A DNA stretch of 64,000 nucleotides from Cyclina sinensis (lineage: Eukaryota > Mollusca > Bivalvia > Venerida > Veneridae). How positions within the stretch are numbered: the stretch's first letter is position 1; every line of letters starts with the position of its first letter. Location: the NCBI GenBank assembly GCA_012932295.1, contig JAAONU010000004.1, positions 5,589,030 through 5,653,029 of the forward strand, in the 5' to 3' direction. The position numbers and the translations under genes were made by a program. The notes under the pieces are model-generated. The model searched no databases. It saw only the letters and a program-made list of their open reading frames with translations, and was not told the origin of the DNA. Shown here one piece after another: positions 49,801 to 61,800 of the stretch.

Positions 49801-52800
49801 AACTGTCAATATTGCAGGCTGAACAACTGTCAATATTACATGCTGAACAACTGTCAATATTGCAGGCTGAACAACTGTCAATACTGCCAGTTGAACGACT
49901 GTCAATATTGCAGGCTAAACAACTGTCAATATTACAGGCTAAACAACTGTCAATATTACATGCTGAACAACTGTCAATATTGCAGGCTGAACAACTGTCA
50001 ATATTACATGCTGAACAACTGTCAATATTACATGCTGAACAACTGTAAATATTGCAGGCTGAACAACTGTCAATATTGCAGGCTAAACAACTGTCAATAT
50101 TGCAGGCTAAACAACTGTCAATAATACATGTTGAACAACTGTCAATATTACATGCTGAACAACTGTAAATATTGCAGGCTGAACAACTGTCAATATTGCA
50201 GGCTAAACAACTGTCAATATTGTAGGCTAAACAACTGTCAATATTACATGCTGAACAACTGTCAATATTACATGCTGAACTCTTGTAAATATTGCAGGCT
50301 GAACGACTGTCAATATTGCAGGCTAAACAACTGTCAATATTGCAGGCTGAACAAATGTCAATATTACATGCTGAACAACTGTCAATATTGCAGGCTGAAC
50401 AACTGTCAATATTACATGCTGAACAACTGTAAATATTGCAGGCTGAACAACTGCCAATACTGCCTGCTGAACAAGCTGTTATTACAGAAAAAAATCTTAA
50501 CAAGTACCATCATAGCAGTCTTGCAGGCTGAACAACTGTCAATATTGCCAGCTGAACAACTGTCAATATTGCTAGCTGATATCCATGTCAAATCTTTATT
50601 ACTTGTTAATTTGTTAGTCCAAAAGTAAATGTTGGACAAGTCCATTTTAAAAATTTTGCAAGGGCAAGTGGGATACTGGTCCACACTTCAGTATTTCTTA
50701 GTCAATGAAGTGAAATTTCAGGAAAAGGGTGCCAGGTAATTGGAGATAGGTCATATGATATTTTCTCATCTCCTAAACAGGGGTCAAATAGGCATGGATG
50801 GAGCAGTTAGAAATGAAAAAAAAGCCAACAACAGAAGTTTCCAATGAATAAATACCCTTCTGACATGTTCTTCTATTGTAGACAGAATAAATATGGTTTT
50901 CACAAGTATTACAAAGAATACTGTTTTGTGTTTTTATCTACAAATGAATTAATATTAATTTCTTATCTCATATGAACAGAACGCAATTTTCTAACCAGCA
51001 AAAAAAAAAAAAGTGAAAAATTGTTCCCTTTCTATTGTATAGATTGTATATGAACAAATGCTTTGCTTTATCAAAATGAATCAACTGCATGTTTTTTTGC
51101 AGCCACTATTTAAGGTCCTGGTAAATTAAATTAGAATTTTATTTTCATGCTTCCCAAGTCTAACAGACTGTTAATGTCTTCACTGGTGACTTGATATAAA
51201 CTTGTCTAATTACCCTTGAAGGGGAATTATCAGTGGTCTAGTCATATAACAGGAACTAGTAATCCAGCACTTGCGAGTTTGATCCTACTCTCATCCTGTA
51301 ACACAACTAACTGTCACGGGTGTCTCTGAAACATGATGCTTTCTGTATTTTGCACTATCCCCAACAATCTAAAATAGCTTTTTGCATGGCTGGTCTTATG
51401 GGCGACCAGTACAAACAATACAAAAATATTCAAATATATAAATATATACTGGACTTATAAATTCTTCAAAACATTGTACTTACTTACACTTTGCGCAAAA
51501 AAAGAGAGAGTTATCTTAAAACGCATTATAAAAAGGTCGAACCAAAACTCATCAATTAACATTATCTTGTAAGTTTTATCGTTAGACTGTATGTTTATGT
51601 TTAAACTGAGCTATAAAGAACTTTTTATGTTCCAACAAATTACACTCTAAGAGTTCTAAAAATAATTTTCTATAATCCCCATGGAAATTAACTGTAGGAA
51701 ATTTGTAGCGTGTCTCTACGTCTTGGAGAGATATTTCAATAAAAAAATTTATCAGCAGAGTTTAAACTTCCATAATTTAGAGATCTATAATTTTACCTTG
51801 AATTACAAGCGCTCATCAAATTAGTTTCTTCATAATCAAATTTCAACATCCCTACAGACAACATAGGAAAATATGAAGCCCTTGAATGTACAACATTACC
51901 AGGAAAAAACGTGGACTGAATTTCAGCATGGAAATGTGGACACACTAAGACAACAAAAAATGAACGATTCTTCAATTAATCAAGCACTTAAATCAGTAGC
52001 TGTTTCACTATGAAATGACAAGGAAATGCAGAAATTATGATACTGAATAAACAAAGTAACTATACCCTTTTTTATGTCAAGTTCACAGCTGTTTCTACAA
52101 GTATAATATCATGTAGGTCAGGGAATTAAATTTATGACTCACTAATCCATTGTTGTTGTTGTTTTTTTAAAGCTGGACTGCTTCAGAGTTCAAATCCCAT
52201 TCACAGTTATCTTTCTCTGATGTACTGTGGGGAATAGGAACACTTCTGAAAAACTGGGAAAAAAACTAGGAAAACTAGGAAAAAAACTAGGAAAGCTGGA
52301 GAGCCTGTAAAGGGGATGTAACTCTGTCAAAGACCGACCACATATGGCTAAGATAAGAACTGTTTGCTTTTCGTAACAAAGACGCAGCCATACCTGATGA
52401 TACTGTTTAAGAAGATGGTGCATTTGTTCCACTTCCTCTTGGACTAGAGTTTTGATGAAGTAACGCTTATCTTGAGACATTAACATGCGAGCTCCACTTC
52501 GACCTGGAGAATCTGTGTCTTGTGGCTGCTTAGTCAATGAGTTCTGTAAATATAAAAATAATGGTTAAAAGTCACAAGTAAAGAAAACTGTTATAAGTCA
52601 TAAATAAAGATAACCATGTTGTAAAAATGAACAATGATATTGTGAAAATTAACAATAACGGTAACTTAATATAAAACTTTGATCTATCTTAAAAAAAAAA
52701 AAAAAAAAAATACATTCTTTTTTTCTGAGGAAATTAAGTCATAAAAAACCAGGCTGTGTGATATAAAAGTGCAAAGTAATTGAAAACATAAAACATGTTA

Positions 52801-55800
52801 CACTGAATATTCAATACTTCTACAGGGTATTATTTTGGCCTCATTCATTTTATTACAAGGATTGAATGTTATATTTGATGAAAATTACCTTTATTCAAAT
52901 TTCAAACTGACAAATCATTGAAATTTCAAGATATCAGGAAAAAATTTCAAGTCCATGCAATAAAATGTCAAATGGATCCTTTTTCAAAGCAGAGCAGTCA
53001 CATAGAATTAACCCTACAGAAACTTATATACATGGTTTTTCTTTATTAAATATTCAATAAAAATTGTTCTCTGGAGACTATTTTTGATCCTTAGCCGATT
53101 TCCAATCAACAAAAAAATGAGCTCCCACAAAAAAAAACAAAAAAAAACATTGAGTAATATTGCTGGAAAAACAAATGTCTCCTAAATGCCCTGGTTTAAT
53201 GTTTTTAGACAAACACCATAAATGTTATCACAACATTTATTAGCTGCCAATTAAATCTGCCTTTTATTTTAGGGTTACAAACAGTCTCTGAATTGATCCC
53301 AACATTAGTAATTATGACTTCTGGTGGCTTTTTATCCGTTCATAATAAAGCGCTATAACTTGCTGGAAAAGATTATATGAATTTTTTATTGGCTCCGAAT
53401 GCTGATATGAAAAGGTTTGAGGCCAAATTATGCTGGCACAGCATTTCAGAATTCTAATGATTGGGAACAATAATGACTAAACACTTGATTACTATAGAGA
53501 ACTTCTGTCTAAACACGACAAAACTTCCTTCGGTACCAACTCATGCACTTCTTTCTGCTAGCATGGAAAGACGTGATACAACAAAACATGTAATACCATA
53601 AAACAAAAGTAGCAGAGATACAAGACAACATTCATACCCCCTTGCCTATCAGCTAGCTTTCATGCCCACATGGTGGACTGGATTTTAGGACTGATGAGGA
53701 CTCCGGCTCTAACTGTTCTTTACACTAATAAAATTATTATTCTTTCCACCTGTATTTCTGTCCAGAGCTCCAGATAAGATTTTAAGCTTAAATGTATTTC
53801 ACTCCCTTCTTTTTTTTTTTTTTTTTTTAAGTGTATTTTTACTCCTCATTATTTTTTTAAAGTGTATTTCCAAATTTGAAAAGGTACGTATTTTCAGTTT
53901 TCTAAGATTTAAAAGGGTAACCGTATAAATAATGTAACATAAAATTAAAAGCAGTTAAAATAAAAAAAAAACTTTTATTAATACCTTTACAGTTTCACGA
54001 CATAATTATAAATTGTCACAATGGTGGAGTAGATAATTCTTTACAATATCAACTTCATTTCTGTGATTTCAGAGCGGCCATTTTGATAGCGAAAGTACTC
54101 GATTATGAAAAGTCTGTGCTTGATTTATTGTAAAATTGAAATACGCAATTTAACCGAGTAAAAAACAAAAGCCATATAGTATGCAGGGGATTTAATTTTG
54201 ATGCGTTTTTGTATACACAGAATTTATTATTTCCGATGCGTTTTTAGGAAATTTTAAAGGGTATTTACGCAAATATGCACCTTATCTGGAGCTCTGTCTG
54301 TCTTGATTTATTCCCCTATAGAATTACGTAGCAATAAAATGTTTCCTTCTATGTTTCTCTGTTTTGACCTTTTAATACACATCACAACAGAATTTCACTT
54401 AAAATAACCCGGCATTGATAATGCTGTTGGTGACCAAACGCCTCTTTTTCAGTGAAGGTTCAACCCTTCGAACTTCAACTCAACCCAACAGAACTCTTAT
54501 CTAGGACAGTAACCAGCTTCTCTCTGACATCTCTTGTTCAGAGCAGGGTTTTGAGAACAAAAAATAATTTATAATGAGCACAAAAAAACTGACTTGAACC
54601 TAGCTTTAACTGTTGGCACTAGCAAAAACGAAGCTTAGAATCAAACAGACAAGTCAGATTTATACATATTTGTTCTTGAAGTACACTTTCGGAGCCTCTA
54701 AATCCCAAATTCCAGATATATCTGGAATTCTAGAATCTTTGGCAAGACGAAGAAAAAAGGATTCCTCTGTTTGCAACTTGTAGTAGCCATAATAAATTAC
54801 CAATACACATTTATAGATCAATAAAATATACACCATACAATTATGACCTCATAAATAGCTCTCATTCATAATATATGACAACAATTACAGCAGAAACATT
54901 ACTTTACACTTCAAGGTGTAAATCAAATTCCTCCAACACTGGTGAAAAACAAAAAATCTCCTGTAAACTTCTGACAAAAGACTTACTCAGTGTGATCATA
55001 CCATATGATAAAAGATGTCATTTAGGCTGTCACAAGCAGCATTTTTTACCTTGATTCGGAGGAGAAAACTGCAATAGTATTTCAATTCTTCATCAACTTA
55101 AATGGTATATAGTGAATACGAAGCAGAATATTATGCCCTACACACTGTCCCTGATGATTCTTTTGTCAGATGTACAGAATTTTCAAACATTCGAGAAAAC
55201 TGATGCACTTTTCGCGACATCAAACATTTTTACGAATTTTTACTTGCAACAGCCTAAATGTGCTATGTGGTATGGCCACACTGGTACTGAGAAGTCATAT
55301 GAGGCAAGCAGTTCACCTAGCCATCAGTCCTGAGCAGTACAAATACAGTTAGAAACTTCCAACTTTCTCGAATAAGTGGCAATGTTCAGTAGCTGGTCTC
55401 AAACCCATAACTTTCAGTTCAAGAGAGGTTAATAACAACAAGTCAATGATCTTTACATCTAAACCACAGTTTCTTTGACTTTTTGAGGGCAAAAAAAAAT
55501 GGCTGCTCATTCGATTTTGTGCATTTGTTGTTGACAAAACCAAATCTTTAGTGGTATTAAAACATAACGACATTAAAACATCATCACCATGGTAACTAAA
55601 CTCAATTCAGCAATCAAGCAACAAATCTTTAACTTAATTTAAATATCACAGGCAAAAACCTCAACTAAAGTTAATAAAAAATGAACTTCTGCTTTAAATC
55701 TTATCAGTAATGAGAAAATTTTATAAAATCAATCTTTCTTTCATATTTGCTCACTATTATTGCTTGAAAATTGTTCTGCAATAACCCTTGTGTTATGTTC

Positions 55801-58800
55801 AACAGTTCAATCCTCTGATTTCTACAGTACAACCTTGTCGCCAATCCATCAATAATCAAGCAAACATAATCTGCAATCCAACAATGATCAAATAACCAGA
55901 ATCTGTAATCCATCGATGATCAAACAAACAAAATCTGCAATCTATCAATGATCAAACAAACCAAATCTGCAATGCATCAATAATCAAACAACCATAACCA
56001 ACACTCTATCAAAGACCAAACATTCTGAGTCTGTTATCTATCAATGATAAAACAATCAATACCTGCAATCTATCAATGATCAAACAACAAGAATCTGCAA
56101 TATTTCAATGATCAAACAACCAGAACCTGTAATCCATCAATGCTCCAACAACCAGAACTAGCAATCAATCAATGGTCACACAACCAGAACCTGTAATCCA
56201 TCAATAGTTAAACAACTAGAACTTGTAATTCATCAATGCTCAAACAACTGGAATCTGTAACCTGTTATGTTGTTATTGTTTCAACGACCATAACACAGTG
56301 GATTAAAATGGATGAAGTAAGCATGGCTCTTCTTTACCTACGACTAAAAATAAATTTGTCTGGTGAGGCTCCCTGTCGATGATCAACATCATATATTGCA
56401 CACTCACGTGGAATCAGAATGCACGCGCACAATCTGTAAACTTTTTCTTTACAAGTTTTATCTATATTGGGTTAGTATTTACTATTTACACATGATTTTC
56501 AATTTGCATGTGTATTTCAAATTTATTGTGGGTAACTGTGATGCATGAATTCTAAAACTGATGTGTTTATCTTTATTTTCAATGTGTATTTCATGCCAAT
56601 ATGCATGCTATCTGGAGCTTTGCAACTATGAACCTGAAATTCATCAATGATCAAACAACCAGAACCTGAAATCCATCAATGGTCAAACAACCAGAAGCTG
56701 CAATATACCAAGGGTCCAAACAACAACAAAAATACAACATCACATTAACAGCAATGGTCAAACAAATGCTATATGTAATCCATAAATGATCAAACAACCA
56801 GAATCTATATTTCATAAATGCTCAATCAATCAGAATCAGCAATCTATCAATGATCAAACAACACAGCATTTGGAGAGTTAAAAGGAACAAGAAATGTTTG
56901 TAAAACATACATGCCCCCCAGCAGCACCTAATTGCTTGTGGTTGGGCCAAAGCGTTCTCTAGTTATTGATCGGAAACCGTTTTTAGGATGAAAGTCTCTG
57001 TGATCTTGACCTTTGACCTAATGACCTCAATGTCAATAGGGGTCATCTACTGGTGATGACCAACCAGCATACCAAGTTTGGTGAACGTAGGTCAAAGAGT
57101 TCTCTAGTTATTGATCAGAATCCGTTTTTAGGATGAAGGTTCCTGTAAGCTTGACCTTTGACCTAATGATCTCAAAATCAATAGGGGGTCATCTACTGGT
57201 GATGACCAACCAGCATACCAAGTTTGGTGAACCTAGGTCAAAGCCTTCTCTAGTTATTGATAGGAAACCGTTTATAGGAAAAGTCTCTGTGATCTTGACC
57301 TTTGACCTAATGACCTCAAAGTCAATTGGGGTCATCTACTGGTGATGACCAACCAGCATACCAAGTTTGGTGAACCTAAGTCAAAGCGTTCTCTAGATAT
57401 TGATCAGAAACCGTTTTTAGGATGAAGGTTCCTGTGAGCTTGACCTTTGACCAAATAAACTCAAAATCAATAGGGTCATCTACTGGTGATGACCAACCAG
57501 CATACCAAGTTTGGTGAACCTAGATTAAAGCGTTCTCTAGTTATTGATCGGAAACCGTTTTTAGGATGAAGGTTCCTGTGATCTTGACCTTTGACCTAAT
57601 GACCTCAAAGTCAATAGGGGTCAACTAATGGTGATGACCAACCAGAATACCAAGTGTGGTGAACCTAGGTCAAAGCGTTCTCTAGTTATTGATTGGAAAC
57701 CGTTTTTAGGATGAAGGTCCCTGTGAGCTTGACCTTTGACCTAATGACCTCAAAATAAATAGGTGTCATCTACTGGTGATGACCAACCAGCATACCAAGT
57801 TTGGTGAACCTAGGTCAAAGCATTCTCTAGTAATTGATCGGAAACCGTTTTTAGGATGAAGGTCCCTGTGAGCTTGACCTTTGACCTAATGACCTCAAAA
57901 TCAATAGGAGTCATCAACTGGTGATGACCAACCAGAATACCAAGTTTGGTGAACCTAGGTCAAAGCATTCTCTAGTTATGGATTGGAAATTGTTTTTAGG
58001 ATGAAGGTCCCTGTGAGCTTGACCTTTGACTTTATGACCTCAAAATCAAAAGTGGTCATCTACTGGTGATGACCAACTAGCATACTAAGTTTGGTGAACC
58101 TAGGTCAAAGTGTTCTCTAGTTATTGATCGGAAACAAAGTGTCTACCAACGGACCGACCGACCGACCTACCAACCGACCGACATTTGCAAAACTATATGC
58201 CCCCTCATCTTCGATGGGGGGCATAAAAATGGTTTATATGCTTTTATGTTCAATAGGATTTTTTTCTTCCTTAACTTGGGTTTAACGTGCACAAACGCTA
58301 GTTTTAACAGGTAAGGTCATATCAAGGCAGTCAGTCCACCTAACCAATGTTCCTGGGTATCCAACCAGTTTACTAACCAATTTCTCTGCAAGTGATCAAT
58401 AGGATTTAGAGCCTTCCCCCACCCCAACCCAAACCCCTTAATTTGTGTTTTGTTGGCAATTAGGATGAAAGTCATACTTTCAACTTCATATTTAACTGAA
58501 GTGAATTTTGAAACCTATAAAGCAATCAATAGAAATGATACAAAGTTCCCTACCCCCACCTGCTTAAAAATCTCAAGGTAACAACACCCAATATTATCAT
58601 TCACTTGATTTAGGAGGTGAGGAAAGGAGGAAATACACATTCAACTGACAGCCAACAGTACTGTTCCTGTGTTTGTTATTTCAAAATTAAGTTTCTTTGA
58701 TTTCAATACTAAATTTTAAAAGTTTACTTTCTCAGAAAAAGCACAAATAAATCAGAACCAATTTTGAATTTTCCCTAAATTTACATTTAGACACAACTAG

Positions 58801-61800
58801 AGAGGACCTTTATTCAATGAACTGTTCCCATTTAGAACAAAAAAAATATTTTATTCAGAAATTAAAGAATACAATCAATGAGGATGGTGTCCATTAGACA
58901 TTTTTTCCTCCAATTCTCCAAAAACAGTTGTTGTAGATTTTCATTGAGAGAATTGTAACATCATTAAAGAAATTGGAATTTAGGAGATTTCTTCCAGCAG
59001 TGGAATTGATGAATGCAATGAAATTACCTCCAAGACTTTTAGCTTGATTGGTACCTAGTTGAATTTGCAGATTGCTTTAAGACATAAGTGCTCATTCCAT
59101 ACTGACAGGAAAATTGTGAAACACAATAAATCAGGACATCCGATAAACTTACTTGATCTTTTAAGAGTTCTAGTATATATTCACAATTGTACAGATATAA
59201 TTTTAATTCCTAATGAATTCTTTTCTAATCTGACTTACTCAGTTTATCAACAAAACACAAAAATAATCATAATTCTTTTTCTATTACTACAAAAAATCAC
59301 TCTTTTATTTAGTTCAGGGGAGGTAACTTTGTCATTAAGACATGGTGCTCTGTTTAACAAATTAGCCTACAGTCCTTCCATACTGGTATCAGTTAGTCAC
59401 AGAATGGATAGTGTCTATATTTTCACTTACAAAAGCCAAGTTTTAACCCAAACTTAGGGTTACATCAGTTAACCAGATAGAAAACCTTTCTACTCACTGC
59501 AGGTATCAACATTTATTTTAATTTTTTACTTGCTTTCAGTTGAAACAAATACCATGGCAAGCAAAATTCTAAATCTCTCTTGAATAATGTAAAAGGAATG
59601 TTTTCATCCATGCAAATTCACTAAACTAGACATTCAAAAGGAACAGTCATCTCATATATTGTATTCAGAAGAACAGCATTACGGTCCCAAGGGAAATCAT
59701 ATGTGTCTGAACACATATAATCTAATTCTTAAAAAGTTACAAAGCCTTACGTCATTTATCAATAATTAATTGAATAAACTGCCCAAACAAGTAACAAGTC
59801 CACCCCTGAAGACAGTAAAACTTTTTTAAACCTTACATTTTATACCAGACGGACTCGAGGCATTTACCGAAAAATATCTAACTAATCGTGATGTCATGAA
59901 ATTACAGCGAGTCCACTATATTCTCCTGCTCCTCTCTGTTTTTTCTATGAATTAAAAGATGCAATCCAAAAGAACATGCAATTCTTTGAAAACACAGAGC
60001 AAGCCTTCCGCCAATTCAAATAATGTTTAAAACTGTATGATCAGTAACTTAGAGCTTAGGGTCCACTATAGAGTTGCTTCTGTCACGGTATGTTGGGAAA
60101 TCACTCGAGTGCTTCTTTCTTATGTTACCCATAATCATCACATCCTTTGTACCGAGCGATTTTCATGTGGCTTCTGAACTGAGAATATTGCTACAGGGTG
60201 ATTTTAACAATATGCCAAAATGCCAACATTCAAGTATATCACTCTTTCCCCATAAAGGAACAACAATTTTTATTCTCAATTTAACTTCAGAGAACTAAGA
60301 AATACATTGGTCATGCAAAGACCTATATTCCAATAAAATAATCAACTGTCATCTTGTTTTACACAAGTCCAAGGGGACATGGTCTGTGTTATATCATATA
60401 ATATCTATATTTTCTTCTACAATGAAATCATTTGTTAACTCTATCCCTGCTGGAGGCAATAGTCTCTGCCTTTGCAACCAGAGTAGACCAAGATCAGCCT
60501 GCACATCCATGCAGTCTGATCATGGTCTACACTATTCCCCATTCAGTTAGTAAATTTTGAATGAGCAACCCACTAAACAATTAATGGATCTGTCCAAACT
60601 GAAAGATGGACAAGTCCATTTAGAAAATATAGGTTGAACAGAAACTGTAGATCATGCATCACATAGGAAATGCAGACTGCAGTATGAATACCTTGTAACA
60701 TAAAATTTTCTGCACATTTACAGACAAATCCTTGAAAGTCTACAGAAGTATAGAAATGTATTCTATGTTGCTTTATTTTTTACTTCTATTATTTGAACAG
60801 AAACCATAAGCAAGATTTTCTGAAAGTTAACTAGTTTAGATGGTGAGAAAAGTTTGAAACTTAAAGACACTTATTTTGATTATGCAATTCTTCTGTAATC
60901 AGCTTTCAAAGCACTTTCAATAATAATAAAAATTCTGATAAACTGTCAATGAATGTTGATAAATTTTGCCAGTAAAATTGAGGATGCTCCAAGTTAACAA
61001 TTTCAGACTAGTGTATGACTTACTTCTTACCTTTTTCACAAACGACAAATTAAGCAAACTAGAAGTAGTTTGAACATTTAAACTCTTTGTAACATTTTCA
61101 CACTCTCACTTTTCAAACATTTTATTTCATACAGAAACTAAGGTTTTCTTCCGTCTCTCTTTCATTCCTGAGACAAGAGTACTGTAAGTGGCCATAAGGA
61201 ACTTGAAACTGATTGTCCATCCATTTGATTTAAACAATAACTGTAAAATAACTAGAACAATTCTTTTAACTACAGCCAACACATAAAGTGATATATACAC
61301 TCAAACTCTGCCTTGTCACATGAACAAAAGCAAAAGAACTACCGATGCAATCCAAGTGACAACTGCAAACAAGCTACTTAAACACTATTGCATTACACAT
61401 TCCAAAGTAAGGGTACTAATGAAACCGTTTCTCTACTTTCAGTAACAGTGACCTTGACCCTGAATACAGACAACCCAAATACAAGCCCCAACAAGCTACC
61501 TACATATGACGTTTCATTGATGCATGTCAACCTGTTCCGTCTGGAATAGGTAAAAACTAACAAAAAGAATAACAGACGAAAACAAACTCACTCAAACCAT
61601 AAGAAATATAGGCATTTGCAGTTACATGGACTCAGACTGATATTACGTTAGATGCTCTTGCTCCAATTCAAACTCAGAACTTGTCAAACCAGGCCCAAAC
61701 ATGCATGACTGAGCACTTGATCCCAACATCTTACGCTGACTTGCAGCAAGAACGGCTAAAATACATACCATGTAATCTTGATCATCTATGCCGAATCTCT

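Noticed and set aside
48542..50503. Cys-rich or Gln-rich repeat proteins in the 24-bp array
   Set aside because: Period artefacts of an intronic minisatellite. At least three frames are open and the array sits inside the PIP4K2 intron.
57133..57345. 70-codon plus-strand frame with [14 protein letters not shown] repeats
   Set aside because: Translation of the 145-bp pearl-like core repeat.
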